A stretch of 64,000 nt of DNA from Stappia sediminis (GCF_009826895.1 NZ_WUMV01000010.1:124001-188000); one strand, 5' to 3'; positions 28,453 to 37,056 are shown, counted from the stretch's first letter. A program made the numbers and translations. The notes: generated from the sequence alone by a model not told the origin.

Positions 28453-29427
28453 CTAGTCCAGCGCAGGCGCTTCACTTTTTGCGTGAAGGGGTTTGGCCGC
28501 CTGCGATGCAAGCTTGCGTTCGCGGAAGAAGGAATAAATGCCGGTTGTGACGATGATCGCAGTTCCGGCGAGCGTCATGACATCCGGCACATCGCCCCAC
28601 ACGAGATAACCGAGCGCGATCGCCCACAGGATGATGGAATAGCGAAAGGGTGCGACGACGGAAATATCGCCCGTGCGCATGGCGATGATGATGAAGCTGA
28701 AACCGATATTGATGAAAAGAGCTGCACCGACGAGGAGCGCGAATTCGTTTCCCGTAGGCACCACCCAGGTTTCACGGACGGAAAGCGCCAGCCCGACGAC
28801 GGAAACTCCGACCAGCGTTGCGGCGGCCGCACCCAGCGTGGGCACGTTTTTCGGCATCCGCTGCGTGGCAAGGTCGCGCACAGCCATGCAGAAAACGCCG
28901 GCAAGCGCGACAAGCGCCCAGGAATCGAAGCCCTCCAGCCCCGGCCTGACGATCAAGAGGACGCCCGCGAAGCCGACCCCGATGGCCGACCAGCGCCGCC
29001 AGCCGACAGGTGCCGCGAAAAAGATCGCCGCCGCCGCCGTCACCACCAAGGGCAGCGCTTGCAGGATCGCCGTGGCATTGGCGATAGGCATCTGGAACAG
29101 CGCGGTGAGGTAGAGGATCGTCGCGCAAACCTCGGCGAGTGCGCGGATCGGCACGGTCTTGTGGTTGAGGTGGCGGTACTGGGAAAGCATGCCGGTCACA
29201 GCACTCAAGCCGAGTATGAAGACGATCGCGATGATGCCGCGCACGAACATGATCTCGCCGAGCGGCAGCCGTTCGGAGACCACCTTCACCAGCGTGTCGT
29301 TGACGATGAAGCCGAGCATGGCGAGCATCATCGCGACGATCGCCTTGCTGTTTTCGCGAAAATCCATGCCCGGTCTGATCCAGATGAAATGGGAAAAAGC
29401 CGCTCCCCGGTCCGGATCGCGGCTCAT
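28453..29427 (-). CDS. DMT (EamA) family transporter, copy B
   Basis: Paralogue of the downstream DMT gene; both have the SERLPLGEI/AERLPLGEI block, ALPLVVTAAAAIF and the GWRRWSAIGVGFAG repeat boundary. Ten membrane segments are predicted. The frame opens at 29427. Alignment with copy A puts the conserved N terminus at the internal ATG 29367 (MDFRENSKAIVAMML), and no strong ribosome binding site distinguishes the two. It lies 13 bp downstream of the polyferredoxin gene, so it may be transcribed with the formate dehydrogenase accessory genes. Confidence 0.85.
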   Translation of the reverse strand: MSRDPDRGAAFSHFIWIRPGMDFRENSKAIVAMMLAMLGFIVNDTLVKVVSERLPLGEIMFVRGIIAIVFILGLSAVTGMLSQYRHLNHKTVPIRALAEVCATILYLTALFQMPIANATAILQALPLVVTAAAAIFFAAPVGWRRWSAIGVGFAGVLLIVRPGLEGFDSWALVALAGVFCMAVRDLATQRMPKNVPTLGAAAATLVGVSVVGLALSVRETWVVPTGNEFALLVGAALFINIGFSFIIIAMRTGDISVVAPFRYSIILWAIALGYLVWGDVPDVMTLAGTAIIVTTGIYSFFRERKLASQAAKPLHAKSEAPALD

Positions 29428-29439
29428 AATGTCTGCGCG

Positions 29440-31479
29440 TCAGTTTTCCTTCAGGAAATCGTCGAGGGAAAGCCCCTTCTTCTCGGCGTCCACATAGTCC
29501 TGCGTCGTGGTGATGCGGTTCCTTCCGCCGGCCTTGAGCGGCGTGTCCTCCATTTCCCATTGCGCCGAAACGCGGCAGTCGTTGCACATGCCGATCAGCG
29601 CGATCTGTTCCGGACGCTGGAACATCCAGTGCTTGCCCGAAAGCCGCTCGGAGATGCGGTTGATCGCCGACTTGGTGCCGAACGGCTTGCCGCAGCGGGT
29701 GCAGGTCGCGGGCTCTTCTTCGTGCAATACGGCCGGGCGCACAGCGCCGTCGCCGGCGTTGTAGCGCGCTTCCAGCGTGATCACGTTTTCAGGGCAGGTC
29801 GCGGCGCACAGCCCGCATTGTACGCAAGCCGCTTCCGTGAAGCTGACCTGCGGCCGGTCCGGGTTGTCGGACAGCGCGTTCGCCGGACATGCGCCGACGC
29901 AAGCCAGGCAAAGCGTGCAGCCTTGCGTGTCGATGCGAATTCGCCCGTAGGGCGCGTCCCCGGGCAGGGGAATGATTTCGGGTGCCTGTTCGCTGCGTTC
30001 GATCAGGCCCGAAATCGCGCTTCTTGCGACATCGCGCTTTCCGCCGACAGCATCGAAACTGTGCGGAGCGGCGATCACGGGTGCGCCTGCTTCTTTCGCA
30101 AGCGCCTCATTCACCCGGTCGGGATCGCTTTCGACAAGCACCTCGAACAGGTTATCCGTCGCAAACCCCATCCCGGCAAGCAGCGCCTCGGCGATGGCGA
30201 TTTCGGCACGAAGCGCGTCGAGTTCCCCTGCCTTTTGCGGCGGACACAGCAGCACCATCCGGCTTGCGCCGGCAAGGACGGCCGAAAGCAGGGCGTCATG
30301 GCCATATGCCGCTACCGAATGAACGGCAAACGGGATCGCATTTTGCGGCAATCCTTCACCGAAGCGCGCGATCGCAGCGATGATCTCCGTGCCGTGCGGG
30401 TCTTCATGGGCGAAAAGAGCCGGCTTCTTGCCGCCGGCATCCCGATACGCCGCAACCAGCGTCTGCACCCGGCGGATCTGGTCGCGCCGGAATGGATACT
30501 GGTAGGAAACGGCGCCCGTCGGGCAGTGCGCGGCGCATGAACCGCAGCCGCCACATATGCCGGGGTCGATCGATATCGTCTCCCCCTCGTCGCTGATCGC
30601 GCCTGCCGGACAGGCGTCGAGGCAGTTGGTGCAGCCTGTCTTGCCAGCGCGTCCATGCGCGCAGATATCCGCGTCATATCCGACATAGACAGGCTTTTCG
30701 AACGTACCGACCATGTCGGCGAGGTCGAACAGAGCGCGCGCCACCGCCGCCGGGTCCCTGGGGTCGACGCGCTGATATCCGTCCCGCTTTTCCGGCGCGG
30801 TTACCGGCGGCGTGTCCCCGGAAAGATCGAGGATCAGGCTGCAGGTCGCCTTGGCGCCGTCACGCGGCAAACCGAATTGCGGCCCGCCTCTGGAAGAAGG
30901 AACGAGCTGCGCATAACCGTCCACCGTCACTTCGAACCCGCCGAAGGAACCGGAGACCGTACGCAAGATGCCCGAATAGATCGGAAAATCGAGAACGGAC
31001 GGCAAAAGAACGTCATCGCCGTCCTTGAGAAGCAGGGTTACGGACAATCTGCCTTCCAGCGTCCGGGCGGCGTCCAGTGCCGCCTGCCCGCTTCCGTAGA
31101 CAAGGCAGAGCCCGTCGCTTTCGACGGCCCGCAAGGGTGCTGCCTGCGGCTCAAGCGCTGCTTCGGCCAGAAGAGCCGCGATCTTCGCATGCGGGTCGGC
31201 GTCCCTGGCGCACCAGCCGGCGCGCTCGCGTATGTTTACGAAGGCGACATCCGCGCCCGGCGCCTGTTCTTCCGCGATCTCGGAAAAAAGCGGCGCTTCC
31301 TGTGTGCAGCCCACAAGCAGCGGTTCGCCCGTTTCCAGGGCTTTTTCGAAGGCTTCGGCTTGCGCGCGGCAAAGATGGCTATAAAGCGGCGTGCCCTCCT
31401 GCAACGGCAGGCGGTCCGGGTTCAGCGCCATCGTCTTCTCGCAGTTGCACAGAAGCACGCGGCGGCTTGATACGGGCAT
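29440..31479 (-). CDS. Polyferredoxin-like 4Fe-4S protein, formate dehydrogenase-associated
   Basis: Large cytosolic iron-sulfur protein of 679 residues. A central pair of [4Fe-4S] motifs (CTNCLDACPAGAI and CGGCGSCAAHCPTGAV) and a C-terminal pair (CTLCLACVGACPANAL and CVQCGLCAATCPENVI) give four predicted clusters. A CxxC pair near the end (CTRCGKPFGTKSA) could bind zinc. The N terminus (RRVLLCNCEKTM) and the MVLLCPPQ segment recall parts of HdrA/MvhD-type electron-transfer proteins. ATG 31479 is chosen for its GGAGGA ribosome binding site; upstream in-frame codons lack one. It is divergent from DUF3305/DUF3306. A role in electron transfer for, or assembly of, formate dehydrogenase is inferred from context. 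Confidence 0.85.
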   Translation of the reverse strand: MPVSSRRVLLCNCEKTMALNPDRLPLQEGTPLYSHLCRAQAEAFEKALETGEPLLVGCTQEAPLFSEIAEEQAPGADVAFVNIRERAGWCARDADPHAKIAALLAEAALEPQAAPLRAVESDGLCLVYGSGQAALDAARTLEGRLSVTLLLKDGDDVLLPSVLDFPIYSGILRTVSGSFGGFEVTVDGYAQLVPSSRGGPQFGLPRDGAKATCSLILDLSGDTPPVTAPEKRDGYQRVDPRDPAAVARALFDLADMVGTFEKPVYVGYDADICAHGRAGKTGCTNCLDACPAGAISDEGETISIDPGICGGCGSCAAHCPTGAVSYQYPFRRDQIRRVQTLVAAYRDAGGKKPALFAHEDPHGTEIIAAIARFGEGLPQNAIPFAVHSVAAYGHDALLSAVLAGASRMVLLCPPQKAGELDALRAEIAIAEALLAGMGFATDNLFEVLVESDPDRVNEALAKEAGAPVIAAPHSFDAVGGKRDVARSAISGLIERSEQAPEIIPLPGDAPYGRIRIDTQGCTLCLACVGACPANALSDNPDRPQVSFTEAACVQCGLCAATCPENVITLEARYNAGDGAVRPAVLHEEEPATCTRCGKPFGTKSAINRISERLSGKHWMFQRPEQIALIGMCNDCRVSAQWEMEDTPLKAGGRNRITTTQDYVDAEKKGLSLDDFLKEN

Positions 31480-31644
31480 ATATTTCCTCCGGCGGGGCGA
31501 TCGCCCGCTTATGTTTTGCTTTATAAAAGTTCTAGCAGAGTCTTGCGACTTGCCAAGAGTAAGGAACGGCGTATCGAACCCCATTGCCAAATGCCCGGTT
31601 GAGGACCAAATTCAAATAAAAAGAAACACATGCGGGAGGTGTGA

Positions 31645-32187
31645 TTGCTCAAGGAGGATACGAGGTCGTTCGGCGTGGTGCTGGAGCGCAGGCCTTCGGT
31701 TTCGAAGTGGGCCGATTTTGCGTGGAAGGTCGTGGCGATCATTCCCGACGCACCGGCAACGGGCGGCTGGCGCGAGATGGAGCGCGACGGCGATCGCGTG
31801 CGATACATCATCGCCCCCTTCGCCGTGACACTTCATTACAAGATGGTGGAAACCTACGACGCCAATCTGGAATCGAGCGAGCCTTCAATCTGGGCGGCGC
31901 TGGAGGAAGTCTCCTCGCAAGATCCTCCGTGGAAAGTCCAGGGCGTCACGCTTGACCCCTATCAGGCGCAAAGCTGGCAGGAAGCCGGAGAAGGTCTCGT
32001 CGAAAAGCTGCCGATGCCGGAGGAAACGCTTGCCTGGTTCGCGGGCTTCCTCAAACAGGCGCCGGAGGCTCCGGCCTTCAGAAAGCGCCGGCGGGACAGC
32101 GTCAAGGTCGAGGAGCAGAAGTTCGGCAAGGAGCCCATCTTTTCGCCCCTCGGCAGGCGGGTGGATGAAAACGACGGGCAATTGTGA
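31645..32187 (+). CDS. DUF3305 domain-containing protein
   Basis: Soluble protein of 180 residues. The N-terminal half (RSFGVVLERRPSVSKWADFA, then VVAIIPDAP and LHYKMVETYDANLES) is the DUF3305 module, found mostly beside formate dehydrogenase genes. The start is TTG 31645, supported by GGGAGGTG five bases upstream; no ATG or GTG in this frame is better placed. The C-terminal 70 residues are charged and less conserved. It overlaps the DUF3306 gene, and the pair diverges from the polyferredoxin gene. Function unknown; formate dehydrogenase maturation or electron transfer is a guess from context. Confidence 0.82.
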   Translation: MLKEDTRSFGVVLERRPSVSKWADFAWKVVAIIPDAPATGGWREMERDGDRVRYIIAPFAVTLHYKMVETYDANLESSEPSIWAALEEVSSQDPPWKVQGVTLDPYQAQSWQEAGEGLVEKLPMPEETLAWFAGFLKQAPEAPAFRKRRRDSVKVEEQKFGKEPIFSPLGRRVDENDGQL

Positions 32188-32843
32188 TGGTTGAACGCGA
32201 AGGATTCCTCCAGCGCTGGTCGCGGCGAAAGCAAACGGGCGAAACGAACGAGCCTTCGCTTGAGACGGAAGCCGTCTCTCACGGCCCCGCAGAAGACGAA
32301 GCGGAAAGCGAGATCGAGGCGCAGAACCGCGCCGCCGCGGAAGCGGTCGACCTCGAAAGCTTGACGTATGAGTCCGATTTTTCCGTCTTCTTCAGGAAGG
32401 GCGTGCCCGCCGCTCTCAAGAATGCGGCCATGCGCAAGCTCTGGGCGTCCAATCCGGTGCTCGCCTGCGTCGACGGTCTCAACGACTACGATGAAGATTT
32501 TCGTATCGTCAGCCATGTCGGCGATCAGGTGAAATCCGCCTGGGAGGTCGGGCGCGGCTACGCCCGCAAGCTGGAGGCCGAAGCGGAGGCCGAACGAGCT
32601 GCAGCGGCGGCGAAAGCCGCTGAGGCGGAAGAACCGGCCGTACAGATCCCGAGCGTCGAAACTTCGGAAGTGGCCGCCACCGACGGTGCCAATGCTTCGG
32701 CTGAAATTCCATCGGACGAGACTTCGGCATCCGAACCCGCCGAAACCATTGCCCATACGGGCGACGAACCCGCAGAGGACCTGCTGCCCGAAGACCGCCC
32801 GCGCGTATCGCTCCGCCGGCGCATGTCCTTCGGCGAGGGATAG
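32187..32843 (+). CDS. DUF3306 domain-containing protein
   Basis: Protein of 218 residues in two parts. The first 125 residues are DUF3306 (REGFLQRWSRRKQ, then LTYESDFSVFFRKGVPAAL and KLWASNPVLACVDGLNDYDEDF). The rest is a low-complexity Ala/Glu-rich tail ending in a basic RVSLRRRMSFGEG. The ATG at 32187 overlaps the DUF3305 stop (TGATG); a GTG one codon upstream is also possible. Tight coupling with DUF3305 and nearness to formate dehydrogenase genes is the common arrangement for this family. Function unknown. Confidence 0.82.
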   Translation: MVEREGFLQRWSRRKQTGETNEPSLETEAVSHGPAEDEAESEIEAQNRAAAEAVDLESLTYESDFSVFFRKGVPAALKNAAMRKLWASNPVLACVDGLNDYDEDFRIVSHVGDQVKSAWEVGRGYARKLEAEAEAERAAAAAKAAEAEEPAVQIPSVETSEVAATDGANASAEIPSDETSASEPAETIAHTGDEPAEDLLPEDRPRVSLRRRMSFGEG

Positions 32844-32847
32844 TCAA

Positions 32848-33156
32848 TCAAAGCGGGAGATTGCCGTCCACATCCATTCGCTTGTGCAGGATGCGTACGA
32901 CGTTTATGGCCTCGTCTGCCATAGTATAGAAAATAAGATGTGATCCGCACTGGTATCGGAAATAACCACGCCTGATGTGGTTAATACTCTTACCGATTCG
33001 CGCATTTCCGCCAAGCAAATCCAGCGCATCAAAAATCTGGCCTATATAATGCTCCGCTTGGTCTTCTGACCAATTTTGGTAAGTATATAACCAAATACCT
33101 TCAAGATCGAATTGCGCAGAAGCGGATAGGCGGTACGCCCCATCGTTACTCGACAT
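32848..33156 (-). CDS. parE: ParE-type toxin (RelE/ParE superfamily)
   Basis: Toxin of a type II toxin-antitoxin pair, 102 residues; ParE proteins poison DNA gyrase. The family pattern is present: [18 protein letters not shown] at the N terminus, the [17 protein letters not shown] centre and a C-terminal [19 protein letters not shown] strand pair. It overlaps its antitoxin gene by 11 bp. GC content is visibly lower than in the neighbours, which fits acquisition by transfer. Confidence 0.9.
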   Translation of the reverse strand: MSSNDGAYRLSASAQFDLEGIWLYTYQNWSEDQAEHYIGQIFDALDLLGGNARIGKSINHIRRGYFRYQCGSHLIFYTMADEAINVVRILHKRMDVDGNLPL

Positions 33157-33391
33157 GCTTGCGACGCATTTCCTTTAAAAACGAGTCTTTGTCCAGCGGC
33201 TTGAATTCACCGCTTTCTTCACCGGCGATCAAAGCATTTCTTAGAGCCTCCACTTGCGCTTCGCGTTCCTCAAGCAAACGCAAACCGGCTCTCACCACCT
33301 CGCTGGCAGACCGGTATCGTCCTTGCGAAACGTGGTCGCTGATGAACTGCTCGAAGTGGTCACCGAGAGCGACTGATGTGTTCTTGGCCAT
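33146..33391 (-). CDS. parD: ParD-type antitoxin
   Basis: Antitoxin of 81 residues with an N-terminal ribbon-helix-helix DNA-binding unit ([18 protein letters not shown], then [20 protein letters not shown]) and an acidic toxin-binding C terminus. Such antitoxins neutralise the toxin and repress their own operon. AGGAGATTATGCC precedes ATG 33391. A short inverted repeat just upstream (33417-33431) is a likely operator. Confidence 0.92.
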   Translation of the reverse strand: MAKNTSVALGDHFEQFISDHVSQGRYRSASEVVRAGLRLLEEREAQVEALRNALIAGEESGEFKPLDKDSFLKEMRRKHVE

Positions 33392-33416
33392 GGCATAATC
33401 TCCTGAGGGTGATTTC

Positions 33417-33431
33417 TACCAAATTTTGGTA
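33417..33431. promoter_or_regulatory. Candidate ParD operator (inverted repeat)
   Basis: TACCAAA-T-TTTGGTA, a perfect 7-bp inverted repeat around one base, centred about 33 bp upstream of the parD start. Its position and symmetry fit autoregulation by a ribbon-helix-helix antitoxin. This is inference from sequence only. Confidence 0.5.
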
Positions 33432-33463
33432 ATTTTCGGAAGCGTCGTTTTCACAATCTGATC

Positions 33464-34480
33464 TCAATTCCGCCGCCGGACGGGCAGGTTCGTGAGCAGG
33501 TTCTGCGGTTTCATGCGCACGATGGCGTCCGGCCCCATGGCAAGCGCCAGCCAGACGGGCTTGCCGCGCAATTCTTCGCGCATGTCGCCCGACCGTTCGA
33601 AATCGAGGCGGAACAGCGCGACGATTGACGCCATGTCTTCTTCGCTCACGTTGTCGCCATTGTAGAGCGCATTGAGAATACGCGTCGCATCCGCATCGAG
33701 CCCGACGTGCCACGACCAGCGTTCGTCGCGTACCGACTGCTGCGGCTGGATGCGAACGTCCACCTTCAGGAAATGCCGGACCCACGCTTCCAGATCGCGC
33801 GCGAAGGCGTCGAGCGCGGGCTGTGTGAAGCGGAAGTCGATAGCCGTGTCGAACCGGTCGGAGCGCTCCCAGTAGATATCGCCATTCTCCTCGCCCAGCA
33901 CGTCGAGCGAGATTTCGCGCATGGGCGTGCCCGCTTCGGCAAGCAGCGCGCCGAGCCCGCCCATACCGCCGGTTTCGGCGTACATCTCCACGATTTCCGC
34001 ATCGGCAAGCATCAGTTGCCCGTCATCCGCCGTGACCGATTGCTCGCGAAAGAATATCTCGCCTGCCCGCGCCCTTAGCGGGTCATGCGCGTTCCACAGG
34101 ATATTGCGCATGATCAGGTGGACCATCTGGTCGATGAAGATCGGCGGCACATTGATCGCCGCTCCCTCCTCGAAGAATGCCGCATAGGCGCCTTCCAGCG
34201 TGCCGTGCCTGACCAGATGATCGCGAAAAGCAAGCACGAGGCGGTAGTTGTCCGCCGCGTCCCCGTCGGCGATCGCGGAAAGCTCCTCTTCGCCCACCTT
34301 CGCGAAAGGGTCGGCCATCAGCTTGTCGAACAGCGCGTGTTCGGCCTCGCAGGATTCCTCGATCGGGTGGATTTCGGGCCGTGTGTAATAGGCACGCAGG
34401 TAATCCGGCGTCACCGTCAGCCAGCCGTTCTTGTCGCGCTCGACAAGGTGGTAGCCCGCCGATTTCCAAAAATTCCGCAT
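33464..34480 (-). CDS. DUF6352 family protein
   Basis: Soluble protein of 338 residues matching the alphaproteobacterial DUF6352 type that accompanies formate dehydrogenase clusters. It begins MRNFWKSAGYHLVERD and contains an all-helical acidic first half (HPIEESCEAEHALFDKLM) and a FIDQMVHLIMRNILW segment. No metal or cofactor motif is obvious. ATG 34480 has GGGAG five bases upstream; a longer in-frame start at 34516 would run into the preceding gene. It starts 11 bp after the DUF6505 stop, so they are one transcript. Function unknown. Confidence 0.8.
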   Translation of the reverse strand: MRNFWKSAGYHLVERDKNGWLTVTPDYLRAYYTRPEIHPIEESCEAEHALFDKLMADPFAKVGEEELSAIADGDAADNYRLVLAFRDHLVRHGTLEGAYAAFFEEGAAINVPPIFIDQMVHLIMRNILWNAHDPLRARAGEIFFREQSVTADDGQLMLADAEIVEMYAETGGMGGLGALLAEAGTPMREISLDVLGEENGDIYWERSDRFDTAIDFRFTQPALDAFARDLEAWVRHFLKVDVRIQPQQSVRDERWSWHVGLDADATRILNALYNGDNVSEEDMASIVALFRLDFERSGDMREELRGKPVWLALAMGPDAIVRMKPQNLLTNLPVRRRN

Positions 34481-34491
34481 GTCGCTCCCGC

Positions 34492-34977
34492 TCACTCGTC
34501 TTCGCTCACGTCCCACACACGGGTGTGCACCTCGCCGGCAGGCGGCGTCACCACATGGAACCGTTCGCGGATCGCTCCGCTTTCGTCAAATTCCCGCTTC
34601 ACCGCAAGCAAAGTGTTGATGGCAAGCCCCCCGGCGAGCCCGATCATGTCGTCCACCTCGGCTTGCGCGACAGGGCGTGCGGCCTCCATGTCCGGCGCGC
34701 CGTATCGCTCAACGAAATGGGCCGCCAACCGCTCGCGCAGCGCATCGACCTGCGCATCGTCCACCTCCGCAGGCGTCGCAAGCGTCGTCCAGCCGAATGT
34801 CTCCAGTGACAGAAACCCGGAGACGAAAGCCTGCCGAAGCTTCCCCGTGAGTTCCCCCTCGCCATGGCGCTGAAAGGCGAAGCTTCCCGGTATCACGACG
34901 TCCCCCGGTTCGGCCGCTTCGGGGAAGACATGGACATCGGACCGGTCGAGCCGGATCGCTTTCAGGACGCGCGGCAT
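34492..34977 (-). CDS. DUF6505 family protein
   Basis: Soluble protein of 161 residues, recognisable as the DUF6505 type by its N terminus (MPRVLKAIRLDRSDVHVFP) and the centre EPGDVVIPGSFAF. The ATG at 34977 follows the biotin/lipoate ligase homologue after a single base, with AAGGGG just before it. This fixes the start and indicates translational coupling. The conserved company of DUF6352, DUF6494 and formate dehydrogenase suggests one accessory system, but no activity can be read from the sequence. Confidence 0.8.
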   Translation of the reverse strand: MPRVLKAIRLDRSDVHVFPEAAEPGDVVIPGSFAFQRHGEGELTGKLRQAFVSGFLSLETFGWTTLATPAEVDDAQVDALRERLAAHFVERYGAPDMEAARPVAQAEVDDMIGLAGGLAINTLLAVKREFDESGAIRERFHVVTPPAGEVHTRVWDVSEDE

Positions 34978-34978
34978 C

Positions 34979-35731
34979 TCATGCCCCTTGCCTGTCGTCC
35001 GCAAGGCCCAGTTCCCGGCTGAGAGACAGTGCACGTACGGCGCCGCCTTCCTCCTTGAGAAGCAGATTTCCGGCCTCGTCGACGCCCAGGAACACGCCCT
35101 CCGCGGGACCTTCCGCCGTCTTGAGGTTGATTGTCTTCTTGTGGCCGTCCGCCCGGAAGAGCCAGGCCTCGTGCACGGGTGCGAAGCCGTCGCTGTCCCA
35201 GCGGTGGATCCACGTCGTCCAGTGCCGCGCTATGGAGGAGATCAGCTCATCCGCCTCGATATCGCCTGCCCCTTCGTCGAAGAAAGTCGTGCGGTCGGGC
35301 GTCTCACCGGGTTCGACCTCGCGCGGCGTGGCGTCGAAAAGCGTGATCTCGAGACCGACGACAATCCAATCCGGCGCCCCGTCCTCCGCGTCGGTTCGCG
35401 CTTCTGCGTAACGCACTTCGCCCACGCGCGCGCCATTCGCCCGCAAGGTTGTCGGCCACATCCATGTAAAGCCGATTTCGGGTGGAATATTCGCGCCCAC
35501 GGCATCCGCGCAGGCCACCATGGCGACGAATATCATCTCGCGCGAGCGCTGCCGGTCGACATCGGGTTCCAGCACCAGCGCCATGGCGGTCCTGTCGAGA
35601 GCCCGCGACCAGACGAGGTCGCCTGCCCCGAATTCCGCATCGCGGGCGCCCGCGCATGCGCGCTCGAAAGGGTCTTCGCCCGCATCCACGGCGTGTCCGG
35701 TCAGGAGCGGTGGAAAGCTCGGTTCGTTCAT
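34979..35731 (-). CDS. Biotin/lipoate-protein ligase family homologue (DUF4444-type C terminus)
   Basis: Protein of 250 residues with a BirA/LplA-like catalytic fold followed by a C-terminal domain of about 60 residues (FLGVDEAGNLLLKEEGG) like the BirA C-terminal or DUF4444 unit. The BirA-type KWPND motif corresponds here to MWPTTLRANGARVGEV, and the N-terminal GRGRxGR adenylate-binding loop is not visible, so ordinary biotin or lipoate ligation is doubtful. It is coupled to DUF6505 and lies in the formate dehydrogenase accessory cluster. It may have been repurposed as a binding protein. Confidence 0.8.
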   Translation of the reverse strand: MNEPSFPPLLTGHAVDAGEDPFERACAGARDAEFGAGDLVWSRALDRTAMALVLEPDVDRQRSREMIFVAMVACADAVGANIPPEIGFTWMWPTTLRANGARVGEVRYAEARTDAEDGAPDWIVVGLEITLFDATPREVEPGETPDRTTFFDEGAGDIEADELISSIARHWTTWIHRWDSDGFAPVHEAWLFRADGHKKTINLKTAEGPAEGVFLGVDEAGNLLLKEEGGAVRALSLSRELGLADDRQGA

Positions 35732-35773
35732 ATGCGTTTCGTTCGCTCCGCGTTTGGTGCCGGCAGCCCCGCC

Positions 35774-35965
35774 TCAATCGAGGTCGATCTTGCCCTCGAC
35801 CACATGCTCGAAGTCGTGCCCCTCTATCGTCAGCACCGCCTTCACCTTCAGCGAGCCGGAGGCGGCGCCGCTTTCGCGCACCTGTTTCTCGATCGCCTGC
35901 TGCGAGGTTACGCCGACCTGCTTCAGGAACTTGCGCATGGACATGTTGAATGTGTCTTCGTTCAT
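35774..35965 (-). CDS. DUF6494 family small protein
   Basis: Soluble protein of 63 residues (MNEDTFNMSMRKFLKQVG then GVTSQQAIEKQV), with a helical N-terminal half and a beta-rich acidic C terminus ending EGKIDLD. It is a small alphaproteobacterial family of unknown function. It leads the group DUF6494 / ligase homologue / DUF6505 / DUF6352, with 42 bp to the next gene. Its start is supported by a purine-rich stretch (AAAAAGGACAGAAACG) upstream. Confidence 0.8.
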   Translation of the reverse strand: MNEDTFNMSMRKFLKQVGVTSQQAIEKQVRESGAASGSLKVKAVLTIEGHDFEHVVEGKIDLD

Positions 35966-36117
35966 CGTTTCTGTCCTTTTTTACCGTTTTATTTCAGTAA
36001 GTTAAATCTGTCTGACGAACCCCCGGCCCACACGCTTGCGAACGCGGTTCAACCGGTTGGAAAGTTGAGTCAATCATGTATGAGATTGAATCGGAAACTG
36101 CATATAGTCCATTGTTT

Positions 36118-37056
36118 CTATTTCGTTTTGATCGTCAGCGTTTCCGTTTTCCCGTTTCTGCGGATTGAAATCTCCGGTTGCGATCCCGCCCTCGCCAGCC
36201 TGCCCCTGAGTGCGGGAACGGACATGGCCGCAACGCCGTCGACAGCGAGGATCACATCCCCCGGCAAAAACCCGGCTCGCGCCGCAAGCCCCTCCTCGTC
36301 AAGCCGCCGCACCGTCAGCCCGGCGGGTTGTGGGCCGGGTTCCGTCGGCTCCAGAGCGACGCCCAGGCTGATGTGCTCCATGCGCCCGTAATTCGTGACC
36401 GAGGCGAGCACCGCCTGCACCAGCGGTGCGGAAGCAGCGAAATTGACGCCAAGGTCACCGTCGCTCGACTTGGTAAAGATCGCCGAGAGAACGCCGACCA
36501 GCCGCCCCTTCCCGTCGACGAGCGCGCCGCCAGACGCACCGGGGTTCACGGAGGCGTCGGTCTGAATGAAATCCTCGACCGCGTTGAAACCGACCCCGCC
36601 GCGCGCGACCGCCGAAACCACGCCGCAGGAGACCGTCATCCCCAGGCCGAAGGCGTTTCCGATCGCGCAAACCTCTTCGGCGACTTCCGGGTCTTCTTTC
36701 GCGAATTCAAGCGCCGGCAGCGCCTCGCTCGACCTGAGAACCGCCAGATCGCTCGCCCTGTCGCGGGCGATGATCTCGACCGGAAAAACGCTCCCGTCGG
36801 CGAGGCGGATCCTGGCCGATTTTGCGGGCCCAAGCACATGATCGGCGGTAACGAGCCACGTTCCGTCTTTTACTACAACGGCGGAACCTTCCGGCTCTTC
36901 CTGGTTCGCCTGCCCTTTCGGCCATGCCGGAAGCAGCGCCACCACGGCGTTTCGCGCCTCGGCGATCCCGTTCGCCTTGGCGTGCGCGGCAAGGACGCCG
37001 GAAAGCAACACCGTCGCGAGTGCGGCGCAAACGGCGCGGCGTTGCGGAAATCTCAT
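36118..37056 (-). CDS. S1C family serine protease with PDZ domain (DegP/HtrA-like)
   Basis: Exported protein of 312 residues. A signal peptide (VCAALATVLLSGVLAAHAKA) is followed by a trypsin-like domain with the full triad: His in VTADHVLG, Asp in RASDLAVL and Ser in PGASGGALV. One PDZ domain (about 225-310, GLAARAGFLPGDVILAVDG) follows. ATG 37056 overlaps the stop of the upstream small gene (TGATG), which fixes the start. Being coupled to the WD40/cytochrome c gene of the formate dehydrogenase locus, it is probably a periplasmic quality-control protease for these exported proteins. Confidence 0.9.
   Translation of the reverse strand: MRFPQRRAVCAALATVLLSGVLAAHAKANGIAEARNAVVALLPAWPKGQANQEEPEGSAVVVKDGTWLVTADHVLGPAKSARIRLADGSVFPVEIIARDRASDLAVLRSSEALPALEFAKEDPEVAEEVCAIGNAFGLGMTVSCGVVSAVARGGVGFNAVEDFIQTDASVNPGASGGALVDGKGRLVGVLSAIFTKSSDGDLGVNFAASAPLVQAVLASVTNYGRMEHISLGVALEPTEPGPQPAGLTVRRLDEEGLAARAGFLPGDVILAVDGVAAMSVPALRGRLARAGSQPEISIRRNGKTETLTIKTK

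Noticed and set aside
28432-30540. A 702-codon plus-strand frame across the DMT and polyferredoxin genes
   Set aside because: It spans two real minus-strand genes and their junction; its translation is low-complexity and without known motifs.
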